40,791 nucleotides of DNA from an uncultured Lachnospiraceae bacterium (GTDB lineage Bacteria; Bacillota; Clostridia; Lachnospirales; Lachnospiraceae): positions 1 to 40,791 of the forward strand of contig CAKRIL010000026.1 of NCBI GenBank assembly GCA_934343915.1, in the 5' to 3' direction. This document shows positions 17,750 through 24,747 of the stretch, piece by piece (positions within the stretch are counted from its first letter, which is position 1; the number at the start of each line of letters is the position of its first letter). A program made the translations under genes and the position numbers. Below the pieces are notes generated by a model. That model did no database searches. It was not told the origin of the DNA and saw only the letters and a list, made by a program, of their open reading frames with translations.

Positions 17750-18214
17750 AATGAAATGCTCAACAGCCGTGTCCCATGCGTTCTCCACGCTCTTGTCAAG
17801 AGAGAAGGTGTTGAGCGAGGTTCCCGTGACGATGGAGAGAGTCTTGTTTTCATAGCGGACATTGAGGTAAAGACCGCTTATCTCTTCCGGTCGTATATTA
17901 AGACCGTTGCCTGATATGAAGCCGGGTATGGAATGTGGCGGCATTGTAAACACGATTCGCATGGAGAGAGGAGTTCTGTTTCCCTTGATAATGTTAAAGC
18001 AGTATGGTTTAAGCATTGACCACGGAGCGTAATCCGTCTCTTTTAACTCTTCCTTTTCTATGTCATTCAGAAAATCCTTGAACATCCGCCCGTCAATAGT
18101 GAACGAGACAAAGGTATTTGTCTGAAATTCCCTGCACAAAAAATGGTCAAAGGTTTCCTTTATAAAAAGATGTGACATAAAATCTTTTGTATTGTCTAAC
18201 TCAATGCTTATCAT
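17729..18214 (-). CDS. DUF5721-like protein
   Basis: A 161-residue cytosolic protein without membrane segments. I place it with the Lachnospiraceae family DUF5721 from its start (MISIELDNTKDFMSHLF), the block CREFQTNTFVSFTIDGR and the PWSMLKPYCFNIIKGNRTPLSMRIVF stretch; function unknown. The start is ATG 18214, with GGAG just upstream; the in-frame TTG at 18226 overlaps that ribosome site. Convergent with the lipoprotein gene, sharing the terminator region, and divergent from the aminopeptidase gene. Confidence 0.72.
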   Translation of the reverse strand: MISIELDNTKDFMSHLFIKETFDHFLCREFQTNTFVSFTIDGRMFKDFLNDIEKEELKETDYAPWSMLKPYCFNIIKGNRTPLSMRIVFTMPPHSIPGFISGNGLNIRPEEISGLYLNVRYENKTLSIVTGTSLNTFSLDKSVENAWDTAVEHFIKKTQGQ

Positions 18215-18358
18215 ACCGCTCTCCAATCGTAATATTATTTGACACTTGCATCATTTATTATAAATAAGTATAATGGGAACAAAAAATGTTGTAAAGTCTT
18301 TTTACACATTGGATAAAGTATAAAAATAAAAAAGTTTTTTATGCGGAATGGAGACAAG

Positions 18359-19747
18359 ATGGAATTCAAAGAATCATCAGACAGACTTATAAAATTCATA
18401 GGAGATGCTACCTGCTCATTCACAACGGTAAAGGCTGCCGAGACAATGCTTAAGGAGCACGGATTTACAGAGCTTAAGCTTGGCGGCGACTGGAAGGTAA
18501 AAAAGGGCGGAAGCTATTACATTAACGTATATGACAGCTCACTTATGGCATTTACCGTGGGAAAGAAGTATAACGGCGGAATGATAAGGATTGCCACGGC
18601 ACATACCGACAGCCCATCATTTTCCGTGAAGCCTCATCCTGAGATGAAGACGGGAATGGGCAATATCGGCAAGCTCAATGTAGAGGGCTACGGCGGTGCA
18701 ATACTCAACACATGGCTTGACAGACCGCTCTCCATCGCGATGAGAGTATCGATAAAGAGTGATGACGTGTTCGCACCGGAGGTAAGAATTGTTGACTGCA
18801 AGCGTCCGATTGTCACGATACCTAACCTTGCCATTCATATGAATAACGGAGTCAACAAGGGAGTGGAGCTTAATAAGCAGGTTGACATGCTTCCGATATT
18901 CTGTCAGCCGGGTAAGGATAAAGAAGATTTCTTTATGGATTATCTTGCGTCAGAGCTTAATGTGAAGAAGGAAGATATTCTTGATTACGAAGGTTATGTG
19001 TATAATACGGAGGGTGGACAATATGTAGGAATGAATGATGAATTCATTCTGTGTCCGAGACTTGATAATGCAACATCCGTTGTTGCATGTCTTGTTGGTA
19101 TTATTAAGAGCAGCAGCGTAAAAGCTAAGGGCACTAATGCTAAGAATGCAGACAGCATGAATGCCAATAGCATGAATGCCAATAGCATGAATGCTAATGG
19201 CATAAATGCAATCATGGTATTTGACAATGAGGAAATTGGAAGCATGACGAAGCAGGGTGCCAACTCGTCTGTACTTACCTTCATCCTTGAAAAGCTGTAC
19301 AGAACACTCTCTGAAGGTGATGAGAACGCACAGGACGTGAGAAAAGGATATATTGACAAGGTTCTTAACGGCATGATGATTTCACTTGACGTGGCACATG
19401 CGACGCATCCTAACCATCCGGAGAAGAATGATCCTACCAATGCCATTGTCATGAATGCAGGACCTGTCATCAAGCGCTCGGCGGCACAGCGTTATGCTAC
19501 GGATGCCAAGGCTGTAGGAATTGTAGAGCAGATATGCAGAAAAGCAGCTATTCCTTACCAGAAGTTTTCGAATCGTTCGGACATGGTGGGCGGAAGCACA
19601 CTCGGACCGATATCGGACATACAGCTTCCTATGCTCACGGTTGACATAGGTGCGCCGATTCTTGCCATGCATTCAGCTATGGAGACAATGGGCGCAAAGG
19701 ATCAGGCTTATATGGAAGAGCTTGTGAAGGGCTTCTTCAGCTTTTAA
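18359..19747 (+). CDS. M18 family aminopeptidase
   Basis: Cytosolic zinc aminopeptidase (463 aa) that removes N-terminal residues, often Asp/Glu, from peptides. Metal and catalytic residues visible: His82 and Asp84 in ATAHTDSPSF, the FDNEEIGS block near residue 290, and HPNHPEKNDP plus the C-terminal His in LAMHSAMETMG. Start ATG 18359 has GGAG seven bases upstream; an ATG at 18341 lacks one. Just before FDNEEIGS the protein contains a run of MNANS pentapeptides (about residues 266-285) encoded by tandem 15-bp repeats, absent from family members I can recall. The insertion is in frame and probably sits in a surface loop. Confidence 0.93.
   Translation: MEFKESSDRLIKFIGDATCSFTTVKAAETMLKEHGFTELKLGGDWKVKKGGSYYINVYDSSLMAFTVGKKYNGGMIRIATAHTDSPSFSVKPHPEMKTGMGNIGKLNVEGYGGAILNTWLDRPLSIAMRVSIKSDDVFAPEVRIVDCKRPIVTIPNLAIHMNNGVNKGVELNKQVDMLPIFCQPGKDKEDFFMDYLASELNVKKEDILDYEGYVYNTEGGQYVGMNDEFILCPRLDNATSVVACLVGIIKSSSVKAKGTNAKNADSMNANSMNANSMNANGINAIMVFDNEEIGSMTKQGANSSVLTFILEKLYRTLSEGDENAQDVRKGYIDKVLNGMMISLDVAHATHPNHPEKNDPTNAIVMNAGPVIKRSAAQRYATDAKAVGIVEQICRKAAIPYQKFSNRSDMVGGSTLGPISDIQLPMLTVDIGAPILAMHSAMETMGAKDQAYMEELVKGFFSF
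19154..19213 (+). repeat. 15-bp tandem repeat inside the aminopeptidase gene
   Basis: Three near-identical units AGCATGAATGCCAAT (19154-19168, 19169-19183, 19184-19198; the third has one C-to-T change) and a degenerate fourth (19199-19213). The unit length keeps the reading frame. Confidence 0.9.
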
Positions 19748-19782
19748 TGAATTGAAAAAAATATAAAAAAAGTATTTTACCC

Positions 19783-19811
19783 TTTTCAAATGTAGTATTG
19801 TGTGCTATGAT
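19783..19811 (+). promoter_or_regulatory. Promoter of the degV gene
   Basis: TTTTCA (19783-19788), 17-bp spacer, TATGAT (19806-19811). A small hairpin CAGCAGAATCTGCTG (19881-19895) lies in the leader just before the ribosome site. Confidence 0.45.
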
Positions 19812-19911
19812 TATCTAGTATTGAAAACTACATGAAATAATATTAGATAATGCGATATTTAGTGCGATATATATTATATGCAGCAGAATCTGCTGAGAAA
19901 AGGGGATTAAG

Positions 19912-20751
19912 ATGATGAATTATAAGATTGTTATGGACAGTGGATGCGATTTGCCGCAGAGCCTTAGAGAGAATGAGCATTTTACGATTGTTCCGCTTAC
20001 ACTCACAGTGGGCGGTGTGGACATTATTGATGATGAGACTTTTGATCAGAAGGATTTTATAAAGAGAGTGAGTGAGGCGAAGGAATGTCCTAAGTCGGCT
20101 TGTCCGTCTCCAGAGAGATATTTGTCTGAGTATGAGAAGGCTGACGCAGATGTATATGTTGTCACTCTCTCGGGAAAGCTCAGCGGTTCATACAACAGCG
20201 CACTTGTCGCCGCTGATATGTATGAGGAGGATGGCGGAAGCAACCACGTCCATGTCTTTGATTCGTTGTCGGGATGTTGCGGCGAGGCTGTCATTGCCAT
20301 GAAGATTGCAGAGTGTGCAGAGCAGGGAATGAGCTTTGACGAAGTTGTAAGTACTGTATCTGAGTTCCGCGATGGAATGAGAACTTATTTTGTGCTTGAG
20401 ACACTTGAGACTCTCAGGAAGAACGGAAGACTCACCAATCTCCAGGCACTTCTTGCCAATGTGCTCAGCATCAAGCCTGTTATGAGCGCTAAGGATGGAG
20501 AGATAATCAAGCTTGAGCAGACGCGGGGTATTAATAAGGCGTTAAAGCGCATGTGCGAGATAATTTTAGAAAACGTTAAGGAGCCTCAGAATAAGATTCT
20601 TGCCATATCACATTGCAACTGCCCGGAGCGTGCGGAGTATGTCAAGGGACTTCTTTTGGACAAGTGCAGCTTCAAGGATGTAGTGATTGTTGACACTGCA
20701 GGTGTTGCGACTATGTATGCGAACGATGGCGGCATTGTTGTTGCAGTATGA
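19912..20751 (+). CDS. DegV family fatty-acid-binding protein (FakB-like)
   Basis: A 279-residue two-domain DegV protein. Members bind a long-chain fatty acid and, with FakA kinase, deliver acyl phosphate to phospholipid synthesis. Family features seen: N-terminal IVMDSGCDLP, ACPSPERYLSEYEKA, TLSGKLSGSYNSA (the Ser/Thr loop contacting the carboxylate), and DSLSGCCGEA, where many members have DS..S.G. The C-terminal domain contains the hydrophobic tunnel region around LLANVLSIKPVMSAKDGEI. Two ATG codons (19912, 19915) are in tandem after AGGGG. tRNA-Thr follows 56 bases after the stop. Confidence 0.93.
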   Translation: MMNYKIVMDSGCDLPQSLRENEHFTIVPLTLTVGGVDIIDDETFDQKDFIKRVSEAKECPKSACPSPERYLSEYEKADADVYVVTLSGKLSGSYNSALVAADMYEEDGGSNHVHVFDSLSGCCGEAVIAMKIAECAEQGMSFDEVVSTVSEFRDGMRTYFVLETLETLRKNGRLTNLQALLANVLSIKPVMSAKDGEIIKLEQTRGINKALKRMCEIILENVKEPQNKILAISHCNCPERAEYVKGLLLDKCSFKDVVIVDTAGVATMYANDGGIVVAV

Positions 20752-20767
20752 TTTTTATAAAAACCTC

Positions 20768-20796
20768 TTGCATATTGTCGTAAGATGATGTAATAT
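20768..20796 (+). promoter_or_regulatory. tRNA-Thr promoter
   Basis: TTGCAT (20768-20773), 17-bp spacer, TAATAT (20791-20796), 12 bases before the mature tRNA. Confidence 0.6.
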
Positions 20797-20807
20797 ATAT
20801 GAGGTTC

Positions 20808-20880
20808 GCTTGTGTGGCGCAGTTGGTAGCGCAACTGATTCGTAATCAGTAGGTCGTGGGTTCGAGTCCCATCACAAGCT
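20808..20880 (+). tRNA. tRNA-Thr (CGT anticodon)
   Basis: Complete 73-nt cloverleaf: acceptor GCTTGTG with CACAAGC, anticodon stem ACTGA/TCAGT with loop TTCGTAA, anticodon CGT at 20841-20843 reading ACG, T-loop GGTTCGAGTCC and discriminator T. CCA is not encoded. A T run directly follows and may terminate transcription. Confidence 0.96.
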
Positions 20881-20965
20881 TTTTTTATTGATATGAATAG
20901 GGATTTACGTTAATTGATTTCATAAAAATATAATTTTTTAAAACGTTTGAAACAAAATGAGCATG

Positions 20966-21029
20966 TTTACACACTGTTTGTATGAAGAAAGCATTAATAT
21001 GGTTTTCGTGTACAGGCAGTGTGTTTTTT
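20966..21029 (+). other. Long imperfect hairpin with T run between tRNA-Thr and the element
   Basis: ACACACTG near 20971 pairs with CAGTGTGT near 21016-21023, extended by G-U pairs, followed by six T. It looks like a terminator, but no gene ends here; the TATAAT-like box at about 20930 could drive a short RNA. No open frame is convincing in 20881-21030. Confidence 0.35.
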
Positions 21030-21038
21030 ATGTAATAG

Positions 21039-21343
21039 GATTCAGGTGTCAAAACAACCTGATTTATTTTAAAAGTGTATAGCATGTTATAATTATACAT
21101 ATCAGCTCCGTTGTACGAAGCAAGTTATTCTAAGGGCTCTGAAAAAAGTAATTCTGCTTTCGCCACCGTTGCAAAATCAGCCCTCCATGGCTGTTTGCAA
21201 CTCAGCCGGCATCCATGCCGGCTGTGGCTGTACGATAAACAGAGCCCTAAGAACAACTAAGCTTCTTCCAAAAGTCGTGATATGCATAATTATAACATGA
21301 TATACATATTGAAGTTGTGAAAGCATGTTTTGACACCTGAATC
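21039..21343. mobile_element. Element 1: 305-bp non-coding inverted-repeat element with 7-bp target duplication
   Basis: MITE-like unit bounded by an 18-bp perfect inverted repeat (GATTCAGGTGTCAAAACA at the left, its complement at the right, 21326-21343). The flanks carry GTAATAG directly repeated (21032-21038 and 21344-21350), and the host palindrome is known intact elsewhere, so the insertion is clear. No open frame of note is inside; the centre is a folded core described separately. A longer relative is at 29719-30390. No transposase with these ends is in the window, so mobilisation would be in trans. Confidence 0.85.
21083..21299 (+). ncRNA. Structured core of element 1 (candidate RNA)
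   Basis: Nested stems: P1 21083-21096 with 21286-21299 (14 bp), P2 GAAGC 21117-21121 with 21261-21265, P3 21128-21141 with 21240-21253 (one mismatch), then two hairpins inside P3: P4 21168-21182 with 21189-21201 and P5 21203-21210 with 21217-21224, loop ATCCAT. The strand is assumed; no promoter is obvious. Pairing is preserved with different bases in element 2, which supports a functional fold. Confidence 0.5.
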
Positions 21344-21381
21344 GTAATAGGAAACTTCGTTCTTTTTAAGGAGGTGATTTT

Positions 21382-21804
21382 ATGAAAAAAAGAGCAGTAC
21401 TTATTTTGTCGGTTATGCTTGTTGTGTGTGCAGTAGGAATGTGTGCGTGCAGGAAAAAGGATAATGGCGGTGAGACGGAGCATGAATGGTGGCTTAGGGG
21501 ACATTTCCTGACAGGATTAAGCCAGCCTATGCTTGTGACGATGCCTGAGTATGTTGACACATATCCAAACGAAGCCCCGATAGCGCTCACACCTATGGAG
21601 GGAGTTGATTTGTCACAGTATGTTGATGGTGATGTAATCGAGATAAGGGTTGAGAGCATACAGGAGCTGATGCCGTCTCTGGCAGATGTTCTTGATGTGA
21701 GGTTCATAGAGCACGGCGATGTGAGCGATATTGATTCGGATGTTATGGATATGCTTGTCGAGATGGGCTGGATTGAGCTTAAGACTGAAACAATCACAGA
21801 CTGA
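21382..21804 (+). CDS. Small lipoprotein of unknown function
   Basis: A 140-residue lipoprotein with signal peptide and lipobox GMCAC (Cys23), followed by a charged linker (RKKDNGGETEHE). It has an excellent ribosome site, AAGGAGGTGAT at 21368-21378. The mature part contains alternating strands and an acidic helix-rich C-terminus; no family is recognised. It sits between element 1 and a two-gene ABC transporter, with a terminator after it, so it need not belong to the transporter. At this size it cannot be a normal periplasmic-type binding protein. The insertion of element 1 lies only 30-40 bases upstream and must have altered its promoter region. Confidence 0.75.
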   Translation: MKKRAVLILSVMLVVCAVGMCACRKKDNGGETEHEWWLRGHFLTGLSQPMLVTMPEYVDTYPNEAPIALTPMEGVDLSQYVDGDVIEIRVESIQELMPSLADVLDVRFIEHGDVSDIDSDVMDMLVEMGWIELKTETITD

Positions 21805-21818
21805 TAAGTTACGGGAGG

Positions 21819-21840
21819 GACGCACATTGTGCGTCTTTTT
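21819..21840 (+). terminator. Terminator after the small lipoprotein gene
   Basis: GACGCAC pairs with GTGCGTC across a 3-nt loop, followed by five T. Confidence 0.8.
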
Positions 21841-21882
21841 CCATATAATAAGGTATATCCTAAAGAAACAGGAGTCAGAGAA

Positions 21883-22608
21883 ATGGCAATCCTGATAATT
21901 AAGGACTTGGACTTTTCCTATCATAGTCCTCAAGGCGAGACAAAGGCACTGACCGATATTAACCTGACCGTTAATGAAGGAGAGTTCATTTCCATAGTCG
22001 GACCATCCGGCTGCGGCAAATCGACTCTCCTTTCTATTATTGCGGGACTTACACCTGTGGCGGACGGAATCTGCATCAATGATGCAACCATCGGCTACAT
22101 GCTGCAGCGCGACCATCTTTTTGAGTGGCGGACGATATATGACAATGTAATTCTCGGTCTTGAAATAAAGAAGCTTATGACACAGGAGAACCTGGAAAGA
22201 GTCGACGGGCTGCTTGAAAGATACGGGCTCTACGCATTTAAGGACAAAAGACCATCAGAGCTGTCGGGAGGAATGAGGCAGAGAGCTGCACTTATCAGGA
22301 CGCTTGCACTTAATCCGGATATTCTGCTTCTTGATGAACCGTTCTCGGCACTCGATTATCAGACGAGACTTAAGGTGAGCGATGACATAGGAAGAATTAT
22401 CAAGGAGGAAAAAAAGACGGCACTCCTGGTGACACATGATCTGTCGGAGGCGATTGCCATGGGCGACAGAATTGTGGTGCTGACAAAGAGACCAGGAACA
22501 ATAAGGGAGATAATTGAGCTTGATTTTGGAGAGCTGTCACCTCTTGAGAGAAGAAATGCACCTGAATTTCAGGAATATTTTCATGAATTATGGAGGTGTT
22601 TTTCATAG
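21883..22608 (+). CDS. ABC transporter ATP-binding protein, nitrate/sulfonate/taurine/thiamine-precursor type
   Basis: ATPase (241 aa) of the SsuB/TauB/ThiZ group. Walker A GPSGCGKST (residues 44-52), Q-loop in MLQRDHLFEW, signature LSGGMRQRAALIR, Walker B ILLLDEPFSALD, and switch His in LLVTHDLSEAI. The C-terminal TKRPGTIREIIELDF block is typical of this group. Start ATG 21883 follows GGAG at 21871-21874; an upstream in-frame GTG falls within the preceding terminator. The permease starts directly after the stop. Substrate cannot be told from the sequence; thiamine precursor, sulfonate or similar small anion are all possible. Confidence 0.92.
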   Translation: MAILIIKDLDFSYHSPQGETKALTDINLTVNEGEFISIVGPSGCGKSTLLSIIAGLTPVADGICINDATIGYMLQRDHLFEWRTIYDNVILGLEIKKLMTQENLERVDGLLERYGLYAFKDKRPSELSGGMRQRAALIRTLALNPDILLLDEPFSALDYQTRLKVSDDIGRIIKEEKKTALLVTHDLSEAIAMGDRIVVLTKRPGTIREIIELDFGELSPLERRNAPEFQEYFHELWRCFS

Positions 22609-23439
22609 ATGAATAGCAGAAAATCCGTTCAGAATAAAACAATCAGCGTAAGTGAGGCACAGCAGGTATACCTTGAAGGGATTCGAAAGGAAAAGATAAG
22701 GGTAAACTTCGCGAGGGTGCTCATTCTCGTAATGTTCATTGTTGTGTGGGAGGTGTGCGCACAGGCGGGAATAATCAACGATTTTATTTTCAGCAGCCCG
22801 ATTAGAATTGCAAGATGCTTTGTGAGCATGTGCGCGGACGGCTCGCTGTTCCGGCATGTGTGGGTTACACTGTATGAGACCTTCATAAGCTTCTTTCTTG
22901 TAATCGGGATAGGGCTTGCGGCGGCGGTGCTCATGTGGCTGTCGCGAAGCTTCTCAAAGATTATAGAGCCGTATATAGTGGTACTCAACAGCCTGCCGAA
23001 GTCGGCACTTGCTCCGATTCTCATTGTATGGCTCGGAAACAATATCCGCACCATAATAATATCAGCGATATCCGTTGCGGTGTTCGGGACGATTCTTACA
23101 CTGTATACGGGATTTATGGAGATGGATTCCGATAAGATTAAGCTTATAAAGACACTCGGAGGAACACGTTTTCATGTGCTTACCAAGGTGCTTATCCCCG
23201 GCAATCTTGCGGTGATACTCAACACCATGAAGGTCAACATGGGACTGTCACTTGTGGGTGTCATCATCGGAGAGTTCCTTGCTGCCAATGAGGGACTTGG
23301 ATACCTTATCATATACGGAAGTCAGGTGTTCAAGCTTGACTGGGTAATGTTAAGCATCATAATCCTCTGTATAATGGCGACCGTGCTCTATCAGCTTATA
23401 AATATTCTTGAGAGGGTATTGGCAAAAAGATATATATAG
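22609..23439 (+). CDS. ABC transporter permease, SsuC/TauC/ThiX type
   Basis: Membrane subunit (276 aa) partnering the ATPase just upstream. An unusual ~35-residue charged N-terminus precedes the first membrane segment (VLILVMFIVVWEVCAQAGII). The permease signature KLIKTLGGTRFHVLTKVLIP, about residues 177-196, contacts the ATPase, and GLGYLIIYGSQVFKLDW near the C-terminus is typical of this family. GGAGGTG at 22592-22598 is the ribosome site, and the genes are contiguous (TAG then ATG). No substrate-binding protein gene follows; the palindrome copy B and the terminator of the convergent gene come next. Confidence 0.92.
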   Translation: MNSRKSVQNKTISVSEAQQVYLEGIRKEKIRVNFARVLILVMFIVVWEVCAQAGIINDFIFSSPIRIARCFVSMCADGSLFRHVWVTLYETFISFFLVIGIGLAAAVLMWLSRSFSKIIEPYIVVLNSLPKSALAPILIVWLGNNIRTIIISAISVAVFGTILTLYTGFMEMDSDKIKLIKTLGGTRFHVLTKVLIPGNLAVILNTMKVNMGLSLVGVIIGEFLAANEGLGYLIIYGSQVFKLDWVMLSIIILCIMATVLYQLINILERVLAKRYI

Positions 23440-23467
23440 AATACAATATCGCAATATTTTTATATTT

Positions 23468-23501
23468 TTATGTAATAGGAACGAAGTTTCCTATTACATA
23501 A
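23468..23501. repeat. 34-bp dispersed palindrome, copy B
   Basis: Perfect arms TTATGTAATAGGAA and TTCCTATTACATAA around CGAAGT, bounded by T and A runs, so it could stop transcription from the permease side. Confidence 0.9.
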
Positions 23502-23533
23502 AAAAGGTGCATCGTGTTAAGGCACGATGCACT
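23502..23533 (-). terminator. Terminator of the DHH gene
   Basis: On the minus strand GTGCATCGTG pairs with CACGATGCAC (23507-23532), then a T run contributed by the A run at 23500-23506. Confidence 0.8.
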
Positions 23534-23559
23534 TGTGCTTTATAGCTTAATTAATTGGA

Positions 23560-24552
23560 TTAAGATAATTCCATAAGGAAACGCTCGCGTATGATGGAGG
23601 ATATGTCCTCGACATCATCCTTTCCAAGTCCGGGAAGTCTGTCATAAGGAATGAAGCCGCCCGCCATGGAAGCGTGGCCGCCTCCGCCGCCTATATCATG
23701 AAGTGCTCTTCCGACGATTGCACCTGCATCATACAGGGCATCCTCACTTCGGATTGAGAGCTTGACACCATCGCTTCTGAATGAGTATACCACGGAGAAG
23801 TCAACCTCCTTAAGCTGGAGCATGAAGTCCGACACGCTTGCGATGAGCGCCTCAGGGCAGTTATAGCCGGCGTTCGCAAAGCTTGCAGTGCCGTATACCT
23901 GAATGCTGTTAATCGCTGCAGCGTACACCTTAAGGTCGGAGAATTCAAGGGTACTGTTCTCGAGAGAGCTGATGATGGCATGGTTGCTGTGATTGAATAT
24001 CCTGTAAAACATTTCCATGTCGAAGCTGGATACACCGCGGGACAGTCCTTTGGTGTCCATTCTGATTCCGAAGCAGAGAACTGTTGCGGTATTGTCATCC
24101 ATCGGAATGTTATTCTCGTAAAAATAGCTTGCTATAATCGAAGCACACGCGCCGACATCCGGGCGTATGTCGTAGAATCTGTATTCTGTATCGGGAGGAG
24201 CAGTGCGCACACCGGTAGGATGATGGTCTATACATATAATCTCCTCGCCCGTCATATTGATGATATTGGAGTTGCCCTTCTGTGAATCGACAAGAATTAC
24301 TTCGTCATCATCAGTCACGGAAGGGAGGTCATTGATATTATGAATTTCAATGTTCGTAAGTGAAATCATCTTGGCAGTGCTGTGGCGGTCAATACGTCCG
24401 CTGTAACAGAGTGTGGAGGTAATACCGCGGCTCTCTAAAAGCTTGGAGAGTCCGTATCCGCTTGCAATAGCGTCCGGGTCGGGAAAATTGTGAGTCTGTA
24501 TATATACATGCTTGTGGTGTATATTATTTAATAATTCTTCGAACTTGGTCAT
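23560..24552 (-). CDS. DHH-family phosphoesterase (NrnA-like)
   Basis: A 330-residue DHH/DHHA1 protein, likely degrading short oligonucleotides or dinucleotides. Metal ligands visible: Asp25 and Asp27 in FPDPDAIAS, Asp89 in ILVDSQ, and the DHH triad at 109-111. The DHHA1 substrate domain carries GGGGGHASMAGG at 288-299. The family includes nanoRNases and c-di-AMP/pApA phosphodiesterases; the absence of extra sensing or CBS domains favours the small soluble NrnA-like group, and the exact substrate is not set by the sequence. Monocistronic on the minus strand, divergent from the deacetylase gene. Confidence 0.9.
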   Translation of the reverse strand: MTKFEELLNNIHHKHVYIQTHNFPDPDAIASGYGLSKLLESRGITSTLCYSGRIDRHSTAKMISLTNIEIHNINDLPSVTDDDEVILVDSQKGNSNIINMTGEEIICIDHHPTGVRTAPPDTEYRFYDIRPDVGACASIIASYFYENNIPMDDNTATVLCFGIRMDTKGLSRGVSSFDMEMFYRIFNHSNHAIISSLENSTLEFSDLKVYAAAINSIQVYGTASFANAGYNCPEALIASVSDFMLQLKEVDFSVVYSFRSDGVKLSIRSEDALYDAGAIVGRALHDIGGGGGHASMAGGFIPYDRLPGLGKDDVEDISSIIRERFLMELS

Positions 24553-24747
24553 AGTATTCTCCGTTTCTTAGGTGGATAATCTAACTGCTTTTTTATTATA
24601 ATATGACATATTATGATAATCAACAGTACTAATTGCGCATTTTTGGCACTGTACAAATTTATTTTCTTATGTTAGTATATCTCTTGATACAGCATTTTAA
24701 TACTGTACAGTGTAAGAAAGGCAAATATAAGATTGAGAGGATATAAG

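Larger units (their letters stand above)
21028..21362. repeat. 34-bp dispersed palindrome, copy split by element 1
   Basis: The left arm TTATGTAATAGG (21028-21039) and the continuation GTAATAGGAAACTTCGTTC (21344-21362) flank the element. The right arm of the palindrome is missing after TTCGTTC. Confidence 0.75.

Noticed and set aside
18289..18340. Promoter for the aminopeptidase gene
   Set aside because: TTTACA-like and TATAAA-like boxes are present but no pair has acceptable spacing, and the inverted TGTAAA/TTTACA pair here is too short to call.
19154..19213. CRISPR array
   Set aside because: Units are contiguous 15-mers in a coding frame without spacers, and no cas genes are present.
18994..19473. 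Minus-strand 159-residue open frame opposite the aminopeptidase gene
   Set aside because: It is antisense to conserved M18 motifs, lacks a ribosome site, and its leucine/alanine-rich repeats merely mirror the tandem repeat on the other strand.
21083..21299. Assignment of the element core to HEARO/omega RNA or a group II intron
   Set aside because: No HNH, TnpB-like or reverse-transcriptase gene is linked, the unit has terminal inverted repeats and a target duplication, and no signature motif of those RNAs was recognised.
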